Shown here: positions 1 to 5,953 of the stretch, one piece after another
How the letters are laid out: each line of letters begins with the position of its first letter
Numbering within the stretch: the first letter of the stretch is position 1
NCBI GenBank assembly: GCA_902478455.1
Contig: CABSLJ010000149.1
Coordinates: 1-6,232 of the forward strand
Length of the DNA: 6,232 nucleotides
Direction: 5' to 3'
Source: an uncultured Oscillospiraceae bacterium
GTDB lineage: Bacteria > Bacillota > Clostridia > Oscillospirales > Acutalibacteraceae
Made by a program: the position numbers and the translations under genes
The notes under the pieces: generated by a model
The model's input: the letters and a program-made list of their open reading frames with translations, nothing else
Told to the model about the DNA's origin: nothing
Database searches by the model: none

Positions 1-40
1 ACAAATCCAGCGATAAAGCCAAATTTTGAACCTTTTAACT

Positions 41-125
41 TGGTGCGGGTAACAGGACTTGAACCTGCACGGGGGTTCCCACCAGAACCTAAATCTGGCG
101 CGTCTGCCAATTCCGCCATACCCGC
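41..125 (-). tRNA. tRNA-Leu, anticodon UAG
   Basis: The reverse complement folds as a complete class II tRNA that decodes CUA and possibly other CUN leucine codons. The acceptor stem is GCGGGTA (125-119) paired with TACCCGC (51-45), followed by discriminator A and an encoded CCA (43-41). The anticodon stem CCAGA/TCTGG encloses the loop TTTAGGT, placing anticodon TAG at 91-89. A long variable arm with GGG/CCC pairing, as expected for leucine, precedes the T arm (GCAGG, TTCAAGT, CCTGT). The D region carries GGCGGAATTGGCAGACGC, typical of bacterial leucine tRNAs. An encoded CCA is common in Firmicutes. The gene lies 105 bp beyond the stop of the PLP-enzyme gene on the same strand and appears to have its own promoter. 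Identity is sure; the anticodon was read by hand. Confidence 0.96.
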
Positions 126-129
126 ATAG

Positions 130-157
130 AAAGAGCGCGCAGTCTGCGCCGCTCTTT
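130..157 (-). other. Strong hairpin just upstream of tRNA-Leu
   Basis: An inverted repeat pairs eight bases (130-137, aaagagcg, with 150-157, cgctcttt). It continues with four more pairs (138-141 with 145-148) after one bulged base. It ends four bases before the mature tRNA 5' end. Read on the minus strand it is followed by CTATGCGGG, which has no U-run. Read on the plus strand it is followed by GTTTT, which is more terminator-like, but no plus-strand gene leads into it. It could be the weak end of the upstream operon or a fold in the tRNA precursor. Because the only visible tRNA promoter lies upstream of it, an efficient terminator here would silence the tRNA, so I favour a leader structure. 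Confidence 0.5.
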
Positions 158-158
158 G

Positions 159-184
159 TTTTCCGCACCGGTGCGCGGGGAAAA
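159..184 (-). other. Imperfect hairpin in the tRNA leader
   Basis: The minus strand can pair TTTTCC (184-179) and GCACC (174-170) with GGTGC and GGAAAA (169-159), leaving a four-base bulge. The core is the palindrome GCACCGGTGC. No U-run follows it in the transcript direction, so it is not a standard terminator. It lies between the tRNA promoter and the tRNA, next to a second hairpin. A role in leader folding or processing is a guess. Confidence 0.4.
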
Positions 185-197
185 ATACGGTGATTAG

Positions 198-227
198 ATT
201 ATATACCAGCCCGGCTGCCGATTGCAA
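198..227 (-). promoter_or_regulatory. Promoter for the tRNA-Leu gene
   Basis: On the minus strand a -35-like TTGCAA (227-222) is followed after 18 bp by a perfect -10 TATAAT (203-198). The sequence TGG just before TATATA could also act as an extended -10 in an overlapping register. The start would fall near 191, giving a leader of about 65 nt before the mature tRNA. The promoter begins four bases after the stop codon of the upstream gene. The tRNA may therefore be both independently transcribed and reached by read-through from the operon. This is inferred from consensus match only. Confidence 0.65.
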
Positions 228-230
228 GCC

Positions 231-1511
231 CTATTTTGCAACGCCGCGCAGCAGTCCCTTTTTGAGCATGGACTGCGCCGCCAGCATGGCGCCCAGCTTG
301 CCGCTGTGGAAATTGAGTCCGCCCTGCATCCAGGCCGCATAGGGCTCGCGCAGAGGCGCGTCTGCCGAAAGCTCAATGGAAGCGCCCAGCGTAAAGGCGC
401 CCGCCGCCATGATGACCTGATTGTCGTAGCCGGGCATATCCCATGGCTCCGGCACCACAAAGGAATCCACCGGAGCGCCGGTCTGAACTCCCTGGCAGAA
501 GGCGACGAGGGAGGCCTCATCTCCCAGGCGCACCGCCTGAATGATGTCCGCGCGCTTCTCCAGCGGACGGGGTGTGACCTCATAGCCCAGCGTTTCAAAC
601 AGCGCGGCGGTAAAGACCGCCGTCTTGAGCGCCTCACCGGTCACATGCGGCGCATGGAAAGCGCCCATAAACAACTCGCGGTTGACACCGAGCGTCGCGC
701 CGATCTCCCGACCGGTTCCGGGAGAGGTCAGCCGATAGGCGCACTGCTCCACGAGTTCCCGTTTGCCCGCGATGTATCCCCCGGTGGGCGCTACGCCGCC
801 GCCCGGATTCTTGATCAGCGATCCGGCCATCAGATCGGCGCCGACGGAAACCGGCTCCGTCTTCTGCACAAATTCGCCGTAACAGTTATCCACCATGACA
901 ATGCAGCCGGGGGCCTGCTTTTTGGCCAGCTCGGCGACCCTTGCGATGTCCTCCACGAACAGGGAGGGACGCAGGGTGTAGCCCCTGGAACGCTGTATGT
1001 AGACCATTTTCAGCCCCGGGCGGATGCGCTCCCGCATTCCTTCAAAATCGAGAGTCCCGTCCGGGTTCAAGTCAAGCTGCTCATAACGGATGCCGAACTC
1101 CTCAAGGGATCCGCTGCTTTTTCCGTTCAAACCGATGACGCCGCGCAGCGTGTCATAGGGAATGCCGGTCACGCTGAGCATGGTGTCCCCCGGCCGCAGC
1201 ACGCCGAAGAGGGCCACCGTCAGAGTGTGGGTGCCGCTCGCAAACAGATGCCGCACCAGCGCGTCCTCCGCACCGAAAGCCGAAGCATAAACACGGTCGA
1301 GCGCATCTCGGCCGCGGTCGCCGTAGCCGTAGCCCGTCGAGCCGACGAAATGGCTCTCACTGACGCCGGCGTCGACAAACGCCCGCAGCATCTTCTGCTG
1401 ATTGTATTCGGTCGTCCCGTCAATCTCCCGCATGGGTTCCGCGCACAGCTCCATCGCCTGCTCCGCCGCCCGGCCGATGCGCGGATCGATCTCAAAAAAT
1501 GGTTGTTCCAA
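231..1511 (-). CDS. PLP-dependent methionine gamma-lyase / aluminium resistance family protein (YnbB-like)
   Basis: This 426-residue protein is a fold-type I, pyridoxal-phosphate enzyme of the family annotated as aluminium resistance protein or methionine gamma-lyase family (Bacillus subtilis YnbB is a member), and its length is usual for that family. The probable PLP-binding lysine is K234 in SLIKNPGGG. D208 in MVDNCYGEF fits the aspartate that contacts the pyridine nitrogen. Other typical stretches are GYGYGDRGRD (about 61-70), ASGTHT (91-96) and the C-terminal LNFHSGKLGAM (399-409). No signal peptide or membrane segment is seen, so it is cytoplasmic. Members are presumed to act on a sulfur-containing or related amino acid, but the true substrate is poorly defined and the family name should not be read as proven activity. 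It is the last gene of the five-gene run, 24 nt after the acetyltransferase. The start is TTG at 1511, chosen for an ideal GGAGG seven bases upstream. Confidence is high for family, low for reaction. Confidence 0.93.
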   Translation of the reverse strand: MEQPFFEIDPRIGRAAEQAMELCAEPMREIDGTTEYNQQKMLRAFVDAGVSESHFVGSTGYGYGDRGRDALDRVYASAFGAEDALVRHLFASGTHTLTVALFGVLRPGDTMLSVTGIPYDTLRGVIGLNGKSSGSLEEFGIRYEQLDLNPDGTLDFEGMRERIRPGLKMVYIQRSRGYTLRPSLFVEDIARVAELAKKQAPGCIVMVDNCYGEFVQKTEPVSVGADLMAGSLIKNPGGGVAPTGGYIAGKRELVEQCAYRLTSPGTGREIGATLGVNRELFMGAFHAPHVTGEALKTAVFTAALFETLGYEVTPRPLEKRADIIQAVRLGDEASLVAFCQGVQTGAPVDSFVVPEPWDMPGYDNQVIMAAGAFTLGASIELSADAPLREPYAAWMQGGLNFHSGKLGAMLAAQSMLKKGLLRGVAK

Positions 1512-1518
1512 ATTAATG

Positions 1519-1523
1519 CCTCC
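1519..1523 (-). promoter_or_regulatory. Ribosome binding site fixing a TTG start
   Basis: The minus strand reads GGAGGCATTAATTTG. The full GGAGG is seven bases from the TTG codon at 1511-1509. No ATG or GTG is better placed, and the next in-frame methionine is residue 20. This supports a non-ATG start for the PLP-enzyme gene. Confidence 0.85.
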
Positions 1524-1535
1524 AAATCGAACAAT

Positions 1536-2306
1536 CTAGGAAAGGCGCGCCTCACACCAGCGTCCGCAGGGGACAAAGCCCAGGCGCGCATAAAAGTTCT
1601 CGTTTTTTTGCTCCTCGCGGAGGAGAAAAATCTCCCGTCCCGACGCGTCCTCCCACAGGCGGCGCGCAAGGGCGCGCACCACCGCTCCGCCGCAGCCTTT
1701 GCCCCGTTCTTCGGGCAGAGTGCAAACGGCGCTCAGCAGGGCGCTCTGTCCGGTCAGCGCCGCGCACAGACCACAGGCGACCAAGCGTTCCTCTCTTCTG
1801 ACAGCGGCGCTTAACGCCGTGCCATGCCGGATGCGGTGAGACAGGTCCACGTAAAACTCCTCAAAGGGCGGTACGGTAAAGCCCGGTCCATGCGCCGCCT
1901 GCAGCACGGGGTACAGCTCCCGCGGGGAAGGGTTCCATTCCACCGGCGTTTCCGGCGGAGAACAGGTTCCTTCCAGCCGCAGCACCGGCCCCGCCGCCTC
2001 GCCCGGAAAGCCAAGCGCCCGGCAGGTTTCCTCATCGCACAGCAGTCTCTCCGCACCCGGCAGCATGTGCAGAAAGGCGGAAAGCTCCTCCCAGTCGGCC
2101 TGTCCGGTCCGGGACAGGATCACTGTATCGCCGAAAAGCAGCAGCGCGCACGCCGGCAGACCGTCTTCCCCGGAAATCCAGGCGCGGATGAAGGGTTCCT
2201 CCGCCCCGTAGGCGTGCAGCAGCGCGGCGATCCGGCAGCCGAAGGGGTCGCCTCCGAACCGATCCTCCAGCATGGGGAGCAGCTCCCCACGGACCGAGGC
2301 GATCAT
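1536..2306 (-). CDS. GNAT-family N-acetyltransferase
   Basis: This 256-residue protein has a C-terminal GNAT fold (about residues 128-256), which transfers an acetyl group from acetyl-CoA to an amine. The acetyl-CoA pyrophosphate loop is visible as LPEERGKGCGG (197-207), preceded by the strand LLSAVCT and followed by the helix AVVRALARRL. The later motif NENFYARLGF (235-244), with a tyrosine in the usual general-acid position, is also typical. The first 125 residues do not resemble the catalytic domain closely; they may be a degenerate second GNAT half or a substrate-recognition domain. The ATG overlaps the TGA of the upstream M42 gene in ATGA, and GGGGAGG (2317-2311) sits four bases before it, suggesting translational coupling. 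The stop is TAG at 1538-1536. The substrate could be a small molecule, peptide or protein N-terminus, and nothing in the sequence decides this. Confidence 0.9.
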   Translation of the reverse strand: MIASVRGELLPMLEDRFGGDPFGCRIAALLHAYGAEEPFIRAWISGEDGLPACALLLFGDTVILSRTGQADWEELSAFLHMLPGAERLLCDEETCRALGFPGEAAGPVLRLEGTCSPPETPVEWNPSPRELYPVLQAAHGPGFTVPPFEEFYVDLSHRIRHGTALSAAVRREERLVACGLCAALTGQSALLSAVCTLPEERGKGCGGAVVRALARRLWEDASGREIFLLREEQKNENFYARLGFVPCGRWCEARLS

Positions 2307-3337
2307 TCCGCCTCCCCGCCCGCGATACGGCGCGCCGTCTCCCAGACGGTCTCGCGCACCGCGTCGTAGTCCTCGGCGGAAATCAGGCCGGTGGCTGAAT
2401 GCAGGTACCGGCAGGGAAGGGAAACCGCCGCCGTGCGCACGCCCGCGCGGGAGACATGGATGGCCCCCGCATCGTTTCCGCCGGCCGTGGCCTGCTTGAG
2501 CTGGGTTTTGACCCCCGCTTCCCGTCCTGCTTCGAGCGCCAGACGGTAATAGACGGGATCGTAGATGGTACTGCGGTCCATGAAGGAGACGACCGCCCCG
2601 CTTCCCACGCGGCAGACCTCCTTCTCCTCCTCCACGCCGGAAACGTCGGCCGCCGTCGTCGTCTCGACCACGATGGCCGCCTCCGGGTTGACCGCATAGG
2701 CCGCCGTTTTTGCGCCGCGCAGGCCGATTTCCTCCTGGACGCAGAAGACAAAGGTCATATCAAAAGGCAGCTCTCGGCGCAGCAGTTCGATCAGGACGGC
2801 GCAGCCGGCGCGGTCGTCGAGCGCCTTTGAGAGGATACATTTCCCGGAACGGATGAAATTGGGGACAAAGCAGACGGTATCGCCGGGGAAAACGGCGGCG
2901 AGCGCCTCTTCCCTGTCCTTCGCGCCGATGTCGATGGTCAATTCCTCCACCGGCACCGCCTTTTCCCTCTCATCCGATTTCAGCAGATGAATGGGCCGCG
3001 CGCCGATCACGCCGGGGAGCTTTCGGTCCCCCACCGTGACCGATTTTCCACAAAGCACCTTTTCATCGATGCCGCCGACGGTCGCAAACCGCAGCAGGCC
3101 CTCCCCCGTCGCCCCGGTGACGATGAAGCCCACCTCGTCCATGTGGGCGGAGAGCATCAGCTTTTTGGCGGGACGCTTCGCTCCCCGCTTGAAGACGATG
3201 AGATTGCCGAGCGCGTCGGTTTCACAGGAATCGGTGCAGGAGGCGACCTCCTCTAAAATCAGGGCACGCACGTCTTCCTCCCGGCCGGACACGCCCGTCG
3301 CGAGGCAAAGCTTTTCCAACAGCGCGAAATCAGGCAT
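2303..3337 (-). CDS. M42 family metallopeptidase (second of a tandem pair)
   Basis: This 344-residue protein belongs to the M42 family of dinuclear-metal aminopeptidases, cytoplasmic enzymes that often assemble into tetrahedral dodecamers (TET particles) and trim peptides; some relatives are annotated as endoglucanases, probably wrongly. Counting from the chosen start, the metal and catalytic residues are all present: H65 and D67 in SAHMDEVG, D174 in ALDDRAG, the general-base and metal glutamates E202 and E203 in VQEEIGLRG, E225 in VVETTTAAD, and H313 in RYLHSATG. The fourth ligand is Glu here, whereas the neighbour has Asp. The start is taken as ATG 3337, giving MPDFALLEKL, the usual M42 beginning, with AAGGGGG eight bases upstream. 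An ATG at 3361 would add eight residues but has no ribosome site. The gene overlaps the upstream M42 gene by 8 nt and the downstream acetyltransferase gene by 4 nt, so coupled translation is likely. Substrate preference cannot be read from the sequence. Confidence 0.94.
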   Translation of the reverse strand: MPDFALLEKLCLATGVSGREEDVRALILEEVASCTDSCETDALGNLIVFKRGAKRPAKKLMLSAHMDEVGFIVTGATGEGLLRFATVGGIDEKVLCGKSVTVGDRKLPGVIGARPIHLLKSDEREKAVPVEELTIDIGAKDREEALAAVFPGDTVCFVPNFIRSGKCILSKALDDRAGCAVLIELLRRELPFDMTFVFCVQEEIGLRGAKTAAYAVNPEAAIVVETTTAADVSGVEEEKEVCRVGSGAVVSFMDRSTIYDPVYYRLALEAGREAGVKTQLKQATAGGNDAGAIHVSRAGVRTAAVSLPCRYLHSATGLISAEDYDAVRETVWETARRIAGGEAE

Positions 3338-4358
3338 GCACTCCGCCCCCTTCCATGACATAGGCGCGTAGAAGCTGCGCGGTGTTCTCGATGTCGTCGA
3401 GCTGGATGATCTCGGCGGGGGTGTGCATGTTGCGCAGCGGGATGGACAAAAGCCCCGTGCGCACGCCGCGGCGCGCCACGCCGACCTCGTCGGCGTTGGT
3501 GCCGGTCGAGCCGCCCATGGCCTCTGTCTGGCAAGGAATGCCGTGCTTTTGAGCGAGCGATTGGAGCGTCACGGAAATCTCCCGCGTCAGCGATGCGGCG
3601 TAGCCGATCATCGGCCCCTCCCCGAGCGCGCCGGTCTTCTCCTCCGGCAGGCCGGGGAAACGCGCAAAGCTGACGTCCACCATGACTGCCTCCTGTGCAT
3701 TGACGGCATATGCTCCCGTTTTGGCGCCGTTCCCGCCCGTTTCTTCCCGGCTGCTGAACAAAAAAGTCACCCGGCAGGGCAGCGTCTCTTCCTTTGAAAG
3801 CAGCTCGGCGCAGCGGATGAGAGAGGCCACCCCGGCGCGGTCGTCGAGCGCGACCGCGGAAAACCGGCCGCCGAGGAGCGCCTTGGGCTCCTCACAGAAG
3901 ACGACGCGGTCCCCCGGGGACACCAGCGCAAGCGCCTCCTCCCTGCTTCTGCCGACGTCCACGGCCATCTCCTCCACGGGGGGGATTTTATCCTCTCGGC
4001 CGCTTTGCAGATGGGGGGGCGTACAGCATACCACGCCGGGCAGAACTTCCCTGCCGAGCACCCGCACGCGGGTCCCGGGCAGGATGCGGCGGTCCACGCC
4101 GCCACAGGGGGCAATTTTCAAAAAGCCCTTTTTGTCGACGGCTGTGACCACCATGCCGATCTGGTCGATGTGCGCGTCAAGCAGGACGTGACGCGGCGCG
4201 GCCTCTCCGCCCATCTCTCCGACCACGTTTCCCATATGGTCGATGTAAACCTTTGCGTAGGGGGACAGCGCCTGCGCAGCGGCCTCGGCCGCCTCTTTTT
4301 CCTCCCCCGGCGTGCCGTGCGCGCCGCAAAGGCGCTCCAGTAGATCTTTCATATCCAT
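3330..4358 (-). CDS. M42 family metallopeptidase (first of a tandem pair)
   Basis: This 342-residue protein is a second M42 dinuclear-metal aminopeptidase, about the usual family length, probably cytoplasmic and oligomeric. All expected active-site residues are seen: H63 and D65 in DAHIDQIG, D172 in ALDDRAG, E205 and E206 in SREETGGNG, D228 in MVDVSFA, and H312 in RNMHTPAEII. The insert between the first ligand block and LDDRAG (about residues 80-165), with LPGVV and a cysteine pair at 111-112, corresponds to the dimerisation domain of the family. It is clearly a paralogue of the next gene (shared LPGV, PVEE, REEAL, PGD, LDDRAG, GAKT-AYAVN blocks) but strongly diverged. The first ATG (4358) is chosen over the one two codons later because GGAAGG (4373-4368) is nine bases from it. 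It begins 29 nt after the murD stop with no terminator between, so it is likely in the murD transcript. Peptide substrate is unknown; glutamyl aminopeptidases are one known M42 type. Confidence 0.94.
   Translation of the reverse strand: MDMKDLLERLCGAHGTPGEEKEAAEAAAQALSPYAKVYIDHMGNVVGEMGGEAAPRHVLLDAHIDQIGMVVTAVDKKGFLKIAPCGGVDRRILPGTRVRVLGREVLPGVVCCTPPHLQSGREDKIPPVEEMAVDVGRSREEALALVSPGDRVVFCEEPKALLGGRFSAVALDDRAGVASLIRCAELLSKEETLPCRVTFLFSSREETGGNGAKTGAYAVNAQEAVMVDVSFARFPGLPEEKTGALGEGPMIGYAASLTREISVTLQSLAQKHGIPCQTEAMGGSTGTNADEVGVARRGVRTGLLSIPLRNMHTPAEIIQLDDIENTAQLLRAYVMEGGGVHA
3346..3352 (-). promoter_or_regulatory. Ribosome binding site supporting the ATG at 3337
   Basis: The minus strand reads AAGGGGGCGGAGTGCATG. 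The AAGGGGG is eight bases before the ATG; the nearer GGAG (3344-3341) is only three bases away and probably too close. The site lies inside the end of the preceding M42 gene. It favours this start over the in-frame ATG at 3361, which has only pyrimidine-rich sequence upstream. Confidence 0.6.
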
Positions 4359-4387
4359 CTTTTCAAACCTTCCGTTTCCTGTTCTGA

Positions 4388-5782
4388 TTAGAGCGATTGA
4401 ACAAGCTCCTTGAAATGCCGGCCGCGCGCCTCAAAGTTGGGGTACAGATCAAAGCTCGCGCAGGCGGGAGAAAGCGACACGATGTCCCCGACTTCGGCGG
4501 CTCCGGCGGCCGCGCGAACGGCCTCCTCCATGGAGCTCACGCGCACAATTTCCGGCCGGCCCGCGCGGTAGGTGGTGGCCGCGCGCACGGCGTTCTCAAT
4601 CTTCCCCGCCGTCGCGCCCAGAAGGATTAAAAGCTTTACCTTCTCCACGATCACCGGGCCGAGGCTGTCAAAGGGAATCTTCTTGTCATATCCGCCGGCG
4701 ATGAGGATGATCTTCCTATCGTACAGAGAAAGCGTGCCCGACGCCGTCCTGGTGGGACTGGAGGCGATAGAATCGTTGTAATACTTGACGCCGCGCAGCT
4801 CTCTGACAAACTCGGCGCGGTGCTCCACGCCGCTGAAATCGCGCGCGACCTTCCGCATGGTTTCGGTGTCCACGCTGCCCCACACGGCGGTGATGGCGGC
4901 GAGATAATTCTCCACGTTGTGGTTGCCGGGGATTTTGATGTCCGTTCTGGACATGACCGGCGTGGTAATCCCGCCGACGGTGAAGCAAATCATTCCGTCC
5001 TCCCCCAGCCAGGCCCCCGCCTTACAGGACTCGCGGCGGCTGAAAAACAGCGTCTGCCCGCGGGTGCAGCTCGCGAAGCCGGCGGTGATCTCGTTGTCGC
5101 AATTGAGGACGGCGCGGCCGAAGGCGTTCTGGTGCAGCAGGATATTCTTCTTCGCGTCGATGTACTCCGCCATATCCTTATGTATGTCAAGGTGGTTCGG
5201 AGCAAGGTTGGTCACGACGGCGACGTCGGGGCTGCGGCGCATGGAGATGAGTTGAAAGCTTGAAAGCTCCACCACGGCAACGTCGTCGGGCGCGATTTCT
5301 TCAATTTCAGGCAAAAGCGGGCGGCCGATGTTGCCGCCGAGGTGAACCTTCTTCCCCGCCGCACGCAGCATTTCGGAAATGATGGTCGTTGTGGTGGTCT
5401 TGCCGTCGCTCCCTGTGACGGCGTAAATTTTGCAGGGACACAGGTCAAAAAAGACCTCCATCTCCGACGTGACGGCAATCCCCCTGCTGCGCGCCTCGCA
5501 CAGCTCGGGCATGTCAAACTTCATACCGGGCGTGCGGAAGATGATGTCCACATCCAGCTCGTCGAGGTAATCGGGCCCCAGGCGCAGCTCGACGCCTTCC
5601 CCCTCCAGTTCATCGGCCGGCGCGCCAAGCTGGTCTCTGGTTCTGCGGTCGCAGGCGATCACCTCGGCGCCCTTTTGGTGAAAAATGCGCACCAACGGCA
5701 GATTGCTGCCGCCGATTCCGCAAAAGGCCACCCTTTTCCCGCGGATTTCTTTAAAAAAATGCTGAACGCGGCTGTCGGTCAC
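4388..5782 (-). CDS. murD: UDP-N-acetylmuramoyl-L-alanine--D-glutamate ligase (MurD)
   Basis: MurD adds D-glutamate to UDP-MurNAc-L-Ala using ATP, an essential cytoplasmic step in peptidoglycan precursor synthesis. The 464-residue protein shows the three-domain Mur ligase plan: an N-terminal Rossmann-like UDP-binding domain (VAFCGIGGSN, about 18-27), a central ATPase domain with P-loop TGSDGKTT (123-130), LGGNIGRPLL (148-157), VELSSFQL (171-178) and NHLDIH (196-201), and a C-terminal domain with YYNDSIASSPTRT (334-346) and SLSPACASFD (436-445). K211 in IDAKKNI fits the carbamylated lysine of Mur ligases. The start is GTG 5782, because AAAGGGGTG lies just upstream and the upstream in-frame ATG (5833) lacks a ribosome site and would start about a dozen bases from the predicted transcript start. 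It heads the five-gene run and is divergent from rnpB. No other mur or fts gene adjoins it, so it is outside a classic division and cell-wall cluster. Confidence 0.96.
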   Translation of the reverse strand: MTDSRVQHFFKEIRGKRVAFCGIGGSNLPLVRIFHQKGAEVIACDRRTRDQLGAPADELEGEGVELRLGPDYLDELDVDIIFRTPGMKFDMPELCEARSRGIAVTSEMEVFFDLCPCKIYAVTGSDGKTTTTTIISEMLRAAGKKVHLGGNIGRPLLPEIEEIAPDDVAVVELSSFQLISMRRSPDVAVVTNLAPNHLDIHKDMAEYIDAKKNILLHQNAFGRAVLNCDNEITAGFASCTRGQTLFFSRRESCKAGAWLGEDGMICFTVGGITTPVMSRTDIKIPGNHNVENYLAAITAVWGSVDTETMRKVARDFSGVEHRAEFVRELRGVKYYNDSIASSPTRTASGTLSLYDRKIILIAGGYDKKIPFDSLGPVIVEKVKLLILLGATAGKIENAVRAATTYRAGRPEIVRVSSMEEAVRAAAGAAEVGDIVSLSPACASFDLYPNFEARGRHFKELVQSL

Positions 5783-5790
5783 GCGAAACA

Positions 5791-5797
5791 CCCCTTT
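5791..5797 (-). promoter_or_regulatory. Ribosome binding site deciding the murD GTG start
   Basis: The minus strand reads AAAGGGG, eight bases before the GTG at 5782-5780. Extended to AAAGGGGTG, it is one base short of the ideal AAAGGAGGTG. It shortens MurD by 17 residues relative to the longest reading and gives a normal MurD N-terminus. Confidence 0.75.
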
Positions 5798-5806
5798 ATT
5801 GTGATC

Positions 5807-5820
5807 GGGAGTACTCTCCC
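5807..5820 (-). other. Small hairpin in the murD leader
   Basis: The minus strand reads GGGAG-AGTA-CTCCC, a five-pair stem with a four-base loop, ending nine bases before the murD ribosome site. A second small stem, GCAT-GAT-ATGC, lies just before it (about 5824-5834). No U-run follows, so neither is a terminator. They could shape or stabilise the leader, but stems of this size also arise by chance. Confidence 0.35.
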
Positions 5821-5850
5821 AAACGCATATCATGCACGGTTTTCTTTTCC

Positions 5851-5879
5851 ATTATACTTTTTTGCGCGGAAAAGATCAA
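5851..5879 (-). promoter_or_regulatory. Promoter of murD and the downstream operon
   Basis: On the minus strand TTGATC (5879-5874) and a perfect TATAAT (5856-5851) are separated by 17 bp containing an A-run next to the -10. This is a strong housekeeping (sigma-A type) match. The start should fall near 5844, giving a leader of about 60 nt to the murD GTG. No other promoter is obvious between the five minus-strand genes, so it may drive all of them. Confidence 0.75.
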
Positions 5880-5918
5880 TACGGAGCCAGTCCCGCTTTC
5901 AGAACCCGGCCCGGACGG

Positions 5919-5947
5919 TTGACAGGTCCCGTACGATGGGTTAGAAT
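5919..5947 (+). promoter_or_regulatory. Promoter of rnpB
   Basis: A perfect TTGACA (5919-5924) and TAGAAT (5942-5947) are separated by exactly 17 bp. The predicted start near 5954 coincides with the expected 5' end of the RNase P RNA, which gives independent support. It points away from the murD promoter, with 39 bp between the two -35 boxes. Confidence 0.85.
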
Positions 5948-5953
5948 AGGTCT

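Noticed and set aside
130..157. The strong hairpin as a rho-independent terminator of the operon.
   Set aside because: There is no U-run after it on the minus strand, and the only visible tRNA promoter lies upstream, so an efficient terminator would block the tRNA. Kept as a structure of unknown role.
222..1814. A 530-codon open frame on the plus strand covering the PLP-enzyme gene and part of the acetyltransferase gene.
   Set aside because: It lies antisense to two genes with clear families and crosses their boundary. Its protein is rich in Arg, His, Ala and Gly with no motif, as expected of a shadow frame in GC-rich DNA.
3335..3361. A longer second M42 protein starting at ATG 3361.
   Set aside because: The sequence upstream of it has no ribosome site, and the added eight residues (MSWKGAEC) are not typical of the family, while the ATG at 3337 has one and gives the usual start.
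3682..4191. A 169-codon plus-strand frame opposite the first M42 gene.
   Set aside because: The Ser/Thr/Arg/Pro-rich translation is the antisense image of the M42 active-site region.
5780..5833. A longer MurD starting at ATG 5833, adding 17 residues.
   Set aside because: There is no ribosome site before it, it is only about a dozen bases from the predicted transcript start, and the GTG at 5782 has a near-ideal site and a normal MurD N-terminus.
5342..5944. A 200-codon plus-strand frame over the 5' part of murD and the intergenic region.
   Set aside because: It is antisense to conserved MurD motifs, runs through both promoters, and has no recognisable domain or ribosome site.
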